DNA from: Phialocephala subalpina
Taxonomy: Eukaryota; Ascomycota; Leotiomycetes; Helotiales; Mollisiaceae
Reading direction: 5' to 3'
Assembly (NCBI GenBank): GCA_900073065.1
Contig: FJOG01000002.1
Coordinates: 3,636,548 to 3,700,547, forward strand
DNA length: 64,000 bases
Part shown: piece after piece, positions 1 through 9,953 of the stretch
How the letters are laid out: each line of letters begins with the position of its first letter
How positions within the stretch are numbered: position 1 is the stretch's first letter
The notes under the pieces: generated by a model
Told to the model about the DNA's origin: nothing
Seen by the model: the letters and a program-made list of their open reading frames with translations, nothing else
Databases searched by the model: none
Program-made: the position numbers and the translations under genes

Positions 1-520
1 CTTAAAATATAACCTTTAATTATTTATTTAATATAAAAATATAATATTTTAATATTTAATTATATATTATACTTATAACAAATTTCTTTATATCAAACGT
101 ATTACTATATATATAAAACTATAAACTATTTTTAAAATTAATATTTATATAATTAAATTTTATTTTCTTATTTTTATTTTAAAAGAAATATTTTTGATAA
201 TTTTAATTTTTAATTTTGAAATATATATATATATATATTTTAATATTAATCCTTTAAATCTAATATAGTTATTATAATATATATAATGTAAAATTAATTT
301 TTATTAACGTTCATTATCTTATATAAAGGATTAATATAATATAATATAATATAATATTTATATTATATATTAAAAATTATTTTATATATTTAAACTTTAA
401 ATAATATATTATAATTTTAGTATATCCTTATAAGTTTAAATATATATTAATCAAGTTTTAAATTTAAAAATATTTTATTAAAAGGTGGTTGAGATATTTC
501 AATTTATTATTTAAGTTAAA
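1..520. repeat. AT-rich, RIP-like island
   Basis: Almost pure A/T sequence with dense TATATA and TTTAAA runs and no credible reading frame. Composition changes abruptly near position 520 to ordinary gene-containing DNA. In ascomycetes such islands usually are repeats mutated by RIP (CpA to TpA). The element that was mutated cannot be recognised. Confidence 0.75.
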
Positions 521-636
521 GTGGGATTTTGGCGGGGACGGGATTTCTAACGGGAATTCGGTTAGCTGACAAAGAAAACGTGATGTCACGTGCTGGATAT
601 CACACTTTTTCGACCCCTCAACACGAAGCAGGGGTT

Positions 637-648
637 CGCGTCGCGTCT
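637..648 (+). promoter_or_regulatory. Shared upstream motif CGCGTCGCGTCT, copy 1
   Basis: The 12-mer CGCGTCGCGTCT lies here and again exactly at 3966-3977; a variant lies at 3038-3051. The later copies precede members of the small Cys-rich family. This first copy sits just 3' of the minus-strand gene at 732-1217 and 120 bp before a plus-strand ATG at 769, so which gene it serves is unclear. Role as a promoter element is inferred from recurrence only. Confidence 0.35.
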
Positions 649-731
649 CTCAAAATTGGCAATCGGAAGATCATGCGAGTCCTGCTACACTTCGTTTCAT
701 TGCTAGAATACTCTCTTCCTCACACTTGAAT

Positions 732-1217
732 CTATTTCCTGAAGTCCTTCACCAAACACAACATCAAAATGGCAACAGCCATCGCCGCGAGCATGATCTT
801 GATCATCATCTTCTTCAGCTCCTCAGCCTCGTCGCAATTCGCCCTCACTCCATTACTCACCTCCTTCCACGTCGTAGTGGTGGACTTCACCACCTCGAGC
901 ATTTCGTCGGTTCCCAGTTCTAGCCTCTTCACTGCCTTATCCACCTCGCTGACAACCGCTCCACGACACGCTTCGTTTCGCTCCTTCTGTTCTAGCCGGC
1001 GAATCGTTTCCTCCATCGACGACACGCGCCTTGCTACCTCTCCTTCTTCGATGCTTCGCTCAGTCGATGCTGCTTCTTCCGGATATCCGTAAGGCGCCGC
1101 TACATCAGCTGCTAATTTACCCTTTTCCCTCTCCCGATTCTTCCTCCCGCCAACCTCTTTAGACCGGTGATGTTTAGGCCTCGATTCCTTAGCGTGACCG
1201 TGGCTAGTTTTCGACAT
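732..1217 (-). CDS. Predicted coiled-coil, tail-anchored membrane protein (unknown function)
   Basis: Single-exon frame of 161 residues. The first third is basic and hydrophilic with a GHAKESRPKHH stretch. The middle (about residues 60-130) is rich in E, K and R with heptad-like spacing and is likely coiled coil. The C-terminus carries one hydrophobic helix (about residues 138-157, IMLAAMAVAILMLCLV) followed by a short charged tail, as in tail-anchored proteins. The ATG context (TTACCATGT) is acceptable. I do not recognise a family. A plus-strand frame (769-1092) lies antisense to it with a good Kozak context but a low-complexity Ser/Thr product; I judged the minus-strand protein more plausible. 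Confidence 0.5.
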   Translation of the reverse strand: MSKTSHGHAKESRPKHHRSKEVGGRKNREREKGKLAADVAAPYGYPEEAASTERSIEEGEVARRVSSMEETIRRLEQKERNEACRGAVVSEVDKAVKRLELGTDEMLEVVKSTTTTWKEVSNGVRANCDEAEELKKMMIKIMLAAMAVAILMLCLVKDFRK

Positions 1218-1379
1218 GGTAACGTCTATATTTTCTCAGGAAAAATGGGCGGTATCGTCCTTGTGCTCGTTTGTTGCGTGTGCGTGGTTCAATTGTTTCA
1301 ATCGACTCTCTTCGTGCCACGATCCGTCGTATGTGCGTAACATTTATATTTATTTCATTCACGAGGCAGGCGTGCCTTA

Positions 1380-1660
1380 TATACTCTCTCCACTAGCGTT
1401 GCGCTTGCATGTTAAGACTGAACGCACTCTCGGTTAACTCGCCTCACCGTTCACTCATTCATACATGCTCGCACTCGTACCTCGCACTCTAACTTCTTCG
1501 CTGCGCTCACTCAAACAATAATTCACTTCGTTGCACTACGCTCCGAACACTCGCTGCGCTCAAACAGTATCATGAACACCCACGATACTTCGCTTTCGCT
1601 CGTCGTGAGCCCCGTTATTCAGGTCCACTCGTAACTCTACTCTCCTCTTCTTTCCATATT
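1380..1660. other. Low-complexity region with repeated CGCTGCGCTC-type motifs
   Basis: Several short near-repeats of the form CTTCGCTGCGCTCACTC occur between about 1490 and 1570, with further TTCGCTTTCGCTCGTCG at about 1588. No coding frame is convincing. It lies upstream of the first member of the small Cys-rich gene family. Function unknown. Confidence 0.3.
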
Positions 1661-1704
1661 CGTTTTTAAATCAATCTTCTAATTCAACTCTAAAACCTAC
1701 ACTA

Positions 1705-2440
1705 ATGTTCTCTCTACCTCAACCTTTCAAGTCATCTCAGACCCCTTCTCCTTCTTCTTCTTCGGAAACCCGGCCTTCTTTTGTCCGAGGCCGCCACTCC
1801 CTGTGCCTGTTACACAGACTGCTGCCGGCTCCATATCTTTCTTCACTTCCACCGCGCCAGTACCTCCAAGCCCACCGATCTGACAGGACCAGACTCAGAC
1901 ATAGCACTGGACATCGAAGATCTAATCACCTCAGCCACTCCAGATAGCCTCCGCGCTGCCATGATCGAGCTCTGCAAACAGATACCATCAGCAGGAAAGA
2001 TCATCTCTCCACTTCTCATCGCCTCTTCTGCCTCGTCGACATCTTCCTCCCCACATCGCCGATCAATCCACGGTCACAAAGCAGTACGAACATCGTTCGC
2101 CCCACGAAAGCCACTCATAAGTAAGGTAGTTCGCAGGGGTGCGCCTTCCACTGGTGGAGTGAGGATGGTAGAGGAAAGGAAGAAGACAAAGAAGAGGAAG
2201 AGGGTCTGCGAATACTGTAACGAGGATGAGGATGTGGATGATAGTGATGGCTGGTGCAAACAGCAGGATGCAAAAAGCGAGGTAACGCAAATGACCCTTG
2301 GATGTTTGGAGATGTGACTGACACTTGCTGTGCAGGAGACAGGATGCAAGAGACCTTCTGAGTCTTGAATCTAGCTCTGATGTCGGAGACAGTGACGATT
2401 CGAGCCCCGGTTCCGGCTCTGAATCCGGCTCTAAATAATC
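1705..2440 (+). pseudogene. Small Cys-rich fungal family, member 1 (degenerate)
   Basis: From about 1880 the frame encodes an acidic stretch, a helical block (about 1935-2020; SLRAAMIELCKQ) and a basic KKTKKRKR run. This is followed by CEYCNEDEDVDDSDGWCK (about 2207-2260), a Cys-x2-Cys plus acidic plus Cys motif. The same block order recurs in four neighbours. It resembles the common fungal proteins with a short helical domain and a C-terminal Cys-x2-Cys...Cys/His motif; that is recall, not a search. The plausible ATG at 1705 is out of frame with the conserved part, so an N-terminal frameshift is likely. An intron (GAG/GTAACG to GTGCAG, about 2283-2334) may precede a last exon ending in Asp/Ser repeats. 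Probably a decaying gene. Confidence 0.45.
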
Positions 2441-2501
2441 TGTCGTTTTTGCCTCACCACCTCCTCGATTAACAAGAGGTCATAAACCAGGGCGAACATC
2501 G

Positions 2502-2864
2502 ATGCCTTGCAGGATACTTGCAACCACGGCAGTGCGAAAGGAAGCACCGAGTATGTCCCACAATTCTGCTTCGAGACAGCTAGCCACCAATCCAACAGTG
2601 GGCAGACGCGTACCATCTAAGCGGGCTTTCTTGGCAGAGGGGATGTCCGAGAGCGATGAGGAGCAGACGAAGAAGAGGAAGAGAGAGATTTGTGATACTT
2701 GTGGAGAGGCGAAGGATTCTGATGATAGGTGTTGTAAGTCGAGGGCGATGTCGGGAAGGAGGTGATTGACCTGCATTGAGGGTTTATGATACGGTTGACG
2801 ACGATTTCTGTCTAGGAGAGACTATGATGATTCGGACTACTGGAAACTTGTATATTTTCGTTGA
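2502..2864 (+). CDS. Small Cys-rich fungal family, member 2 (N-terminally short)
   Basis: Two exons, 2502-2761 and 2816-2864, with intron 2762-2815 (GTGATT...TCTAG). The product is about 102 residues. It lacks the N-terminal helical block seen in members 1, 3 and 4. It keeps a KKRKREICDTC run, an acidic linker and CCK. The last exon begins with the same GAGAGA junction as member 5 and codes for an Asp/Tyr-rich tail. The shared exon structure links it to the array. It could be a truncated copy rather than a working gene. Function unknown; the Cys pattern suggests metal or nucleic-acid binding, which is inference. Confidence 0.45.
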
Positions 2865-3037
2865 AGAGGTCGATTAAAGTTGGTCCTTGAGACTTGATCC
2901 CCGCATCATCTGTATGCTACTTCCTTGAGACCTACTATCAAAGTTAGAAGGTGACTTCCTTCACTGCAATCATCCAAATGAGCAAGTTCCTCGATCCAAT
3001 TTCCTTTTTATACCGTTCAGCGCGAGCAGGGGTACAA

Positions 3038-3051
3038 GTCGCGTCACGTCT
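3038..3051 (+). promoter_or_regulatory. Shared upstream motif, copy 2 (GTCGCGTCACGTCT)
   Basis: Variant of CGCGTCGCGTCT about 100 bp upstream of the ATG of member 3 (3151). It is preceded by AGCAGGGGTACA, which resembles AGCAGGGGTTCG at copy 1. Recurrence ahead of paralogs suggests a common promoter or 5' UTR. Confidence 0.35.
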
Positions 3052-3150
3052 CTCACTCCCGCAATATTGTTTACTTGCTCTCTTCTACTAGAAATTCTAC
3101 TCAGACGTCTCATAAACAACCTTCTTTAATCCAGCCTCTGTTTCTCCATT

Positions 3151-3780
3151 ATGGGTTCAACCTCCCTGTTTGCACCCGTCAACTATTTTCCAACTCGTCC
3201 CATCTCTCAACAGCGGCTCAATGAATTAGTAGCATCAACTGATCAAACCAAGCTGCGCGCGCAATACTCGACATTTGTACACGGATGCTAGAAGCTGCAA
3301 GGAAGCTCTCTTCATTACTTTCCCCGAAGCTTGACTGGTCTTTACCGCCTGCTAGAAAGATACCAAAAGACGACGTTTAGACCAGCGTCAGTACGAGTGT
3401 TGCAGAATGTTGCACCAGTCCAACCAACGAATTCCGGAACTTCCTATGAAGCGATAGAACTCCAACTTGTAATAGCAGCTATGCCGTTTGAACCCAAACC
3501 GATCGATCGAGCGACTCCAGTCGGACACCCTGTTAAAACGTCAAGATCAAACCCCAGAATGATGATGGGAGCTGAGGCAGTGCGTAGGTCAATGTTGCTG
3601 CCAAGGAAGGGAAAGACTGAAGTCGAGGACGATCAGAGCAAGAAACGAAGGATAACGAAGAACGAGTTGACCAACGAGCTAACCCAGAAGAGAAAAAATG
3701 TTGATACAATTCATGCGGCATATGTTGAAGAAGAAGAGGACTCGGACGATTCGAGCAATTCTGATTGCTGGAGCAAATAG
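3151..3780 (+). pseudogene. Small Cys-rich fungal family, member 3 (frameshifted)
   Basis: The ATG at 3151 opens a frame with a LNELVASTDQTKLRA block matching the helical domain of member 1. At a GCGCGCGC run (about 3254-3262) the family-like sequence (ILDICTRMLEAARKLSSLL) moves to another frame; two extra bases would explain this. The first frame meets TAG at 3288-3290. From about 3360 the original frame resumes with a long basic/acidic region and ends in an Asp/Ser-rich tail with SDCWSK, lacking the full Cys-x2-Cys motif. Read as a broken paralog. Confidence 0.45.
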
Positions 3781-3965
3781 AGGAGGATGGCTAGATCGAG
3801 GCGAATAAGCAGCAATCTTTAACATTATTACATAGCTAAGGATTACGCAAGATGAGAAATACTATGGATGAATTTGGACTTTTTGAGACGGAGTGATCGG
3901 AGAATGAAGCAATAGTTGTGCTCTTTCCTTCTTTGGGAATTGTAATTTCAACCCCTCGACAAGTA

Positions 3966-3977
3966 CGCGTCGCGTCT
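3966..3977 (+). promoter_or_regulatory. Shared upstream motif CGCGTCGCGTCT, copy 3
   Basis: Exact repeat of the 12-mer at 637-648, about 136 bp upstream of the ATG of member 4 (4113). It follows CAACCCCTCGACAAG, which resembles CGACCCCTCAACACG at copy 1, so the similarity extends beyond the 12-mer. Confidence 0.4.
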
Positions 3978-4112
3978 TTCGCAATAGTAGATAGAAGCTT
4001 CTAGAGAATACGATACTGCATAATACTGCATTACACTTCATGCGTTCATAGAAACTCTGCTCCTATATCTATATTCATTTCCCGCTCTCCATCAACTTCA
4101 GAATTGTTCATC

Positions 4113-4609
4113 ATGGCACTTGCAACGATGCCAGCTCCAGATATAGCCGCTGTTACCCCTCCATTAAATTTGGGAGAACTTCCCCCACACTTGAACACAC
4201 AACTCGAAGATGCGACTCATGATCATCTTCGGAATTCAGTATGAGAGCTTTCTAGACTAATGCCAGAAGCGGCGAAGATGCTATCCTCATTATTTTCTAT
4301 CCCACCTATGCATCTACGACACTCGCGAGATATCAACGCTTCACCCCAAGAACAGCCACGATTCGAAAGAACTCCAGCAACGGAGCCAACCCCTCCTCGT
4401 CGAACAAATCGATATCATACAACAGGCGAGCATCGGGGCCTAGAGTTAGTCTCGCAAATAAGACAGCGCAAAAAAGTGACGCGATGAAGCAGGAGATGGA
4501 GGAGAGGGAAGCGAATAGGAAGAGGGAAAGGACTTGTGGAGATTGCTTGGGTGATCCTGATCATCTAGAAGGCTGTTGCAATGAACGGAAGTTACGGAAA
4601 GAGAAGTAA
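4113..4609 (+). pseudogene. Small Cys-rich fungal family, member 4 (nonsense and frameshift)
   Basis: From ATG 4113 the frame runs through a Pro-rich leader into the helical block, then hits TGA at about 4239 in the middle of it (LRNSV-stop-ELSRLMPEAAKMLSSLF). The same frame continues with family-like sequence past the stop, so a single substitution interrupts it. A frameshift near 4460 moves the C-terminal part (KRERTCGDCLGDPDHLEGCC) into another frame ending at 4609. A GTAAGG directly follows GAGAA, so an intron and small last exon may exist as in the other members. Confidence 0.45.
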
Positions 4610-4840
4610 GGAAGCTGCAATCGATCGATCGTACACTTGGCTGATGATTGAATGTGCAGAAGAGAACAGGTGAGGAAGGACTTCCTCTCCAGAGTTGGTC
4701 TAGGGCACTGCAGTTTGCGAGAAGCAATAGGCTTCGGGCACTTAAGCCACTGTATTTGTAGAGTAGAGGAGCCCTGGAAATATAGTGATGAACTCGCCAG
4801 CTTCGACCACTGTGAAATTAGTGATCAAAGCCTGAAGCTC

Positions 4841-5340
4841 TCTCTCGCTTAGCCGATCCTCTTCTGACTAGTTAGCCCCTGAAAGCCCTACAACTTAACA
4901 CGAACAGGGGGAGCTCGGGCCCCTTCTCGTGTTCTGTCGCGTCGTCCAGCCACCACCTTTTCACACCTCTCTTAAAACAACACGTCTCTCCGCACCACCA
5001 TCCACCATCCACCATCCAATCCCATCATCCATCAACACTCATTCATCAATCCAATCCAATCCAACCCAACCAATCCTTCAATCTGCACAATCTCTCGCTT
5101 AGCCGATCCTCTTCTGACTAGTTAGCCCCTGAAAGCCCTACAACTTAACACGAACAGGGGGAGCTCGGGCCCCTTCTCGTGTTCTGTCGCGTCGTCCAGC
5201 CACCACCTTTTCACACCTCTCTTAAAACAACACGTCTCTCCGCACCACCATCCACCATCCACCATCCAATCCCATCATCCATCAACACTCATTCATCAAT
5301 CCAATCCAATCCAACCCAACCAATCCTTCAATCTGCACAA
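4841..5340. repeat. Exact 250-bp tandem duplication
   Basis: Bases 4841-5090 and 5091-5340 are identical by eye over the full 250 bp. The unit holds the sequence directly upstream of the ATG of member 5 (5340-5342), including CACCATCCACCATCC and CCAATCCAATCC microrepeats, so the duplication doubles that gene's promoter or 5' UTR. Identity this high means a very recent event or an assembly artefact. Confidence 0.85.
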
Positions 5341-5600
5341 TGATTTCTGCACGACCGAGGAAAGTTCTTGCAACGAGGACGGCGAGGAACGTGTCGGGAT
5401 TTGGGTTCGGGGGCGCCCTGCAGCCAAAGAGTGATCTCTATATGAATGAGATCTTTGCGAGTAGGAGTGATGGGTGTTGCAAGTCGAATATGATGGAGAA
5501 TTCGAGGTGAGTGAAGCCATAGAGTGTGCATAGAGAGTGGACGTGTGCTGACTTTCTTGTGTGTAGGAGAGAAGACGTTGAGATGATGTGGGTCGATTGA
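5340..5600 (+). CDS. Small Cys-rich fungal family, member 5 (short)
   Basis: Two exons, 5340-5506 and 5567-5600, with intron 5507-5566 (GTGAGT...GTGTAG); 66 residues. The product has a basic N-terminus, then a SDGCCKS motif matching the Cys-Cys-Lys end of members 2 and 4, and a small acidic last exon starting with the common GAGAGA junction. It lacks the helical block and the first Cys-x2-Cys. The ATG follows a long C/A-rich leader inside the 250-bp duplication. It may be a remnant rather than a functional gene. Confidence 0.4.
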
Positions 5601-5932
5601 TTGAGGGGAGGAAATTGGGAAATGGGACCATATTGGAGTCAATGGAGTTTGGGGCCACGTATTACATCAATACATCGGAGAGGGCATCTGCCGGCCATGG
5701 AACTTCCCAGTCGCTATTCGGAAGAAGATGTACAATAAACTGGGGATATTTGGAATTTGCTTTTCCGGAGTCGGCGTCGGAAATCTTGGGATTGAGGCGT
5801 ACTGAACAAGCAAGAGAGAAACATCTGTATAATGCAAGGGGGCACGTCTGCCTATAATTGGAATATAAAACTGTGTACACCAAGTCTCACCCTGGTCCAT
5901 CTCCTCTGCACAATTCTTCGAGTTCCTCGACA

Positions 5933-6184
5933 ATGCCGTCTCCCAAACCCTCCCCCAAACCGAAAATCGACCCTTCAAAAATTTGGCAATGGCACCCCAA
6001 ATTCCAAAAACAACTCCGAAAAAGGTTCCGAACGCTATGTTCCTATCTTAGGATCCGCGAACTACATCAACGTCTTTTGATGTCTAGCTCGTGGGAGCCA
6101 ATGTTTCCTAGGAGGGCACGAACGAAAACAATCGAGATTAGGAGGCGGCTGAAAAAGAAGAAAGCTGGAGATTTTGAGGATTGA
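5933..6184 (+). CDS. Small basic hypothetical protein
   Basis: An ATG at 5933 (context CGACAATGCC) opens an 83-residue frame. The product starts with a Pro/Lys/Ser-rich segment and continues with a Trp- and Arg-rich middle (KIWQWHPKFQKQLRKRF) and a Lys/Arg-rich end. No intron is needed. I recognise no family and see no second gene to support it. It could be a chance frame. Confidence 0.25.
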   Translation: MPSPKPSPKPKIDPSKIWQWHPKFQKQLRKRFRTLCSYLRIRELHQRLLMSSSWEPMFPRRARTKTIEIRRRLKKKKAGDFED

Positions 6185-6520
6185 GCTTTTGAGAGGGAGA
6201 GCTGAGAAGTTGCTAGGAATACTCTAAGGATAAGAAGTCAGAGGAGATGCCGCTGGGCAGGATGCTGGAAGCGAAAATAGGACACCAATTCAGATTTTTG
6301 ATAAATAAGGGAGCAGGGTATCCAGCGGATCTGTGTTTTGGAGCGAGGATCAACATCAGCCAACCGGTATCCAACAGCATTCGAGTTATTCTCCTCGGCG
6401 AGGTTAAGTCACCTCGCAATTTCATCCCATACCCTCTCAGGATCCTAGCAAGAAGGACAAGGCCGTTGGAACCTGTGCAGTGTACTCAGTCGCAGAGCTC
6501 ATCAGAGCCAGGCCCAACAC

Positions 6521-7440
6521 CTACTGTATTATTCGCACTTCCTTCGACTCTATCGGCTCCCAATACTTCCAAATCTCCAATCTTTTGATATGGTCCTTCA
6601 TATCTATAAGATACCGATTCCTCAAATCATCCCCCACGATCCTCTCAGCACCGCCATCTTTCATCGAATGCATCGTTAATTCCGCGCTCCAGTCCCAATC
6701 CGGTTTACCCCGATATACATCCTCACGCTTTCGCTCCAGCAAATCCTGGTTCGATCCATCACTATAATACCATGATAATCCCTTCAGCATCCGCTATCCC
6801 GTCTTCTTCCCCCGTTCCCAAAACCGACATAAAATATATTTCCCGATACAACTCCACATCTGCTCCTCAGTCTTCACCAACGACCTCGTATGCTCCTCCA
6901 AACACTCCTTCACATCCTCTCTCACCTTATATCCGGAGCCTTCCATCGAGTTCAGTTTCGTCAAATGATAAGAGAGGTAGTCTTTTGATATGCTGTACAT
7001 TGTGTACCTGCCTTCCTTATTCTCTGTCCAGATCCCTCGCGAGATGTTTGAGGTGCAAGAAGACATTTGGGAGAGGAAGAGGAGGTATTCTGGTCCATGT
7101 TACGAGATGGGAGAGGATCGATAGCGGAGTCGTTGAGATCTTGCTTGAGGTTGCATAGGTAGGGGGAGGAGGTGGAAGGGTTAATCCATTCTTTGAGGAC
7201 CAAATGGATGATTGTTTGGAGGTTTGCGCTGAGGTTTTGGAGGGTTGGTTGAGTACGGATCGCTTGGTTGCATATATCCTGCCAAAGGTTAGAGACGCTT
7301 GTATCTTGAGACTGGATGGTGGTATACCTTTGCGATGGAACGTATTACCTCTTGGAACCTTTTTGAGGTGTGTGTTAGAGAGAGGTAATTTGAAGAAGGT
7401 AGGTTGTAGATGGGAGAATCTCGACGGGGTACTGTAGTTT
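6521..7440 (-). pseudogene. Broken gene of unknown function
   Basis: On the minus strand, protein-like sequence (alternating charged and hydrophobic residues, few low-complexity runs) can be followed from about 7320 to 6521 only by changing frame. One frame covers about 7320-7075 (LWQDICNQAIRTQPTLQ), another 7066-6794, then an in-frame TAG at 6791-6793, and the same frame continues to 6521 (LEIWKYWEPIESKEV). At least one frameshift and one nonsense codon are needed. No family recognised. The plus-strand frames here look like shadows. Confidence 0.35.
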
Positions 7441-7512
7441 GGAGAAGTGATCCATACTGTTGTTATTATCAAGAAAGGAAAATTTAGTATTTGCAGGACA
7501 TACATGGCATAG

Positions 7513-7560
7513 AATTTAGATGGCATGGAATTTAGATGGCATGGAATTTAGATGGCATGG
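7513..7560. repeat. Tandem repeat, 16-bp unit, three copies
   Basis: AATTTAGATGGCATGG occurs three times in a row (7513-7528, 7529-7544, 7545-7560), preceded by a partial ATGGCATAG. Simple minisatellite; no further meaning seen. Confidence 0.85.
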
Positions 7561-8268
7561 GACTGATATCTGGACTAGTGGGTGGCCCGGCCCGTCATGC
7601 TAGTGACAATGACGGAAACCAGACCAGATCCGACTGTAGTTCATCGCAATGAGGAAAGCTGCCGTGCTAGGCCAGGGAGAGAAAAGAGAACTGAAGAAGA
7701 GAAGACAGAAGAAGTTCCGAAAAAAGTATCTTTGCGATGTGACGGACAAAGTGTCAAACCGGACTCTCAATGCCAATTGGCACCTGAATCCCGAGCAATC
7801 GTTGGGATGGAGTGTTCGCCAGAGAAGAGGGATTGAATGATCTAATGTAGGAGGATATCAGAATACTACACGAGCAAACGCAAAAGAAACCTGTCGACGC
7901 GTTTGTCAGGGATGATGCCACGAGAGCATGTGATGCGGGCGTTTTCCTACTTTAGGAAGCGGTGGCAGAATGTCCCTGCCAGCCCCTTTTTGCGCTCGTC
8001 TCAACCTCCCTCGAGACTTCGAGATCAAAACAAGAGTTTATTTCTCTCCTACAAGTACTTCTTTGCTCTCAGTAATCCTCTCTTCGCCGAGCTCACATGT
8101 CGCAATGATTGTTCCCAATGTGATCGAGCCCGAGCCTTCGTAACCACCTTTCATCTCATATATATTTCAACCTCGGCATCTTGTGCTTATGTTAGATGTA
8201 GTACGAGTTCAACAACCGAAGAGGTTCCTACAACTCCATATCTAAGACTCACAACTCTCCATAACAAG
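7561..8268. other. Intergenic region upstream of the FAD monooxygenase
   Basis: Overlapping basic frames at 7582-7840 look like chance. The last 150 bp are C/T- and A-rich and include the likely 5' UTR of the gene at 8269. No other feature seen. Confidence 0.4.
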
Positions 8269-9953
8269 ATGTACAACTCAAAAGAACGTCAACTCCGAGT
8301 CATAATAGTCGGCGGAGGAGTTGCCGGCCTCGCTGCCTCCATTGGGCTTCGTCGAAAAGGTTTCCACGTGACAGTTCTCGAAAGCGCGTCTACACTTCAA
8401 ACCCTGGGAGGAAGCCTCATTATCCCGCCAAGTGCAGCACGGGTACTTGATAGCTATGGGCTATGGGAGACTTTCAAGAAGTCGGAGAGCGTACCACCTG
8501 GAAATACGACTTTTAGGTATGAGGATGGAAGCGTGCTGGAGGATGTCAGATACGCTGCGATGGAGAAGACGTTTGGCTATCCGTATGTCAATATTCAATA
8601 CAGATTTATGGGCGAAGTTAATGTGAAATTGTAGAGTCGTGGCGATTCCGAGAGCAAAGTATCAACGAATGCTTCACGACGCTGCAGTGAAGCATGGGGT
8701 TGAGGTGCGGCTTTCAAGTCGGATCAAGAGCATCGATGAGGCTGCTCCAGCTGTGGTACTGATGAATGGCGACAAGATTGAGGCAGATGTCATTATTGGA
8801 GCAGATGGTGAGTGTCATCTCCAAAGGTGTGATGAGTATGGACTGACGTCGACAGGCATTAAGTCAACTGTCCGGGATGCCGTGCTGAGCGGAAACGATG
8901 TTCAACCCATCCCTGAGAGCATAGCATACCAATGCAACATCTCTGGAGATGCTATGGGAAGTGACCCTCTGACGGCCCCGCTTATGAACGGGGGTATTCA
9001 CAGTACGTCTATCAATCTTCAATTCCTCCATCATGTGTGCACCTCTCTATCTCCCTACGTTCAATGTCTCTCTAGCTTATCCAACACGACGAAGAGGCTT
9101 ACAATAATCTCAGGCTGGTATGGACCAGCACGGCAAATGATCTGTGGCTCCGACAGCTCCCTTTCCTTCTACCGAGTGACCTTGATCTTCTACCCCACTT
9201 CCGACAAAACTGCGGATTCCTTAGACGTCCTAGCCGCCAACTCCAGCAGCTCATACCGAAAAGGCGATATCAAAGCCATGCAGGAAACAGTTAGTATGTT
9301 CGAACCTCGAGTTCGGAAATTCGCAGAGCTTGTCAAGCCTGAAGATTGTTTCTTGTGGAAGATCTCGCATCTGCCTCCGCTGGAAACATGGGTTAGTCCG
9401 AGTGGGAAAGTTACAGTGCTCGGTGATGCAGCCCATGCTATGGTGCCGCATTTGGGTGCCGTATGAAATCCATTTCTCTCTCCTCTTTCCTCTCTTCTCT
9501 CATCCTACATGCCAATTGAAGGGTATACTAAACATTTGACCAGGGAGCAGCATCAGCAGTCGAAGACGGCGGGGTTCTCGCGGAATGCCTAGCTCGAGCC
9601 AAGTCATCATCAGATATCCCAACAGCATTGCGCGCATATGAAAGGATCAGAAAACCCCGAGCAGAACGAATTCAAGCCGCAGCTCTGGTGACCGGGCAGT
9701 ACAAAATCATGGCCGATGGACTAGAACAACGAAAACGTGACCAAAAGATGGTAGAAAGAATGGATCCCAAGCATCCGAAATATGAGTACTGGAAAGCGGG
9801 AGGAGGGCTAGAGTGGTTGTATGGATATGATTTCAGAGCAGCTGTGAGTCTCCCTCTCTTTTCTTGAGCGAAATAGAGCTGATTGGATAGCAGGCGAACC
9901 AAGAGCTCGACAAGGTGCTCGGAGTAGACGGAGGCGATAAAGCCCGACTCTAG
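8269..9953 (+). CDS. Class A FAD-dependent monooxygenase (salicylate hydroxylase-like)
   Basis: Six predicted exons: 8269-8582, 8635-8807, 8856-9002, 9114-9460, 9544-9843 and 9894-9953, about 446 residues. Each intron has GT..AG ends (for example GTATGT...TGTAG at 8583-8634). The N-terminal Rossmann motif GGGVAGLAASIG binds the FAD ADP part. A GADG segment and the late GD motif (LGDAAHAMVPHLGAGAAS) complete the three flavin fingerprints of the family that hydroxylates aromatic or heteroaromatic acids with NAD(P)H and O2. The substrate cannot be read from sequence. The ATG at 8269 was chosen because it starts directly before the Rossmann strand; upstream in-frame residues are low quality. It stands between the accessory region and an RTA1 gene. 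No broken motif seen. Confidence 0.85.

Noticed and set aside
769..1092. Plus-strand frame with signal-peptide-like start and good Kozak context
   Set aside because: Low-complexity Ser/Thr product fully antisense to a better-looking coiled-coil membrane protein; kept only as an observation.
6213..6588. Opposing frames of 70 and 113 residues
   Set aside because: Neither shows family features; each mirrors the other.
7017..7526. 169-residue minus-strand frame
   Set aside because: Pro/Ser-rich product typical of a shadow; more protein-like sequence runs in other frames of the same strand and is broken.
7582..7840. Two overlapping basic plus-strand frames
   Set aside because: Lys/Arg-rich, no conserved pattern, no splice structure; likely chance.
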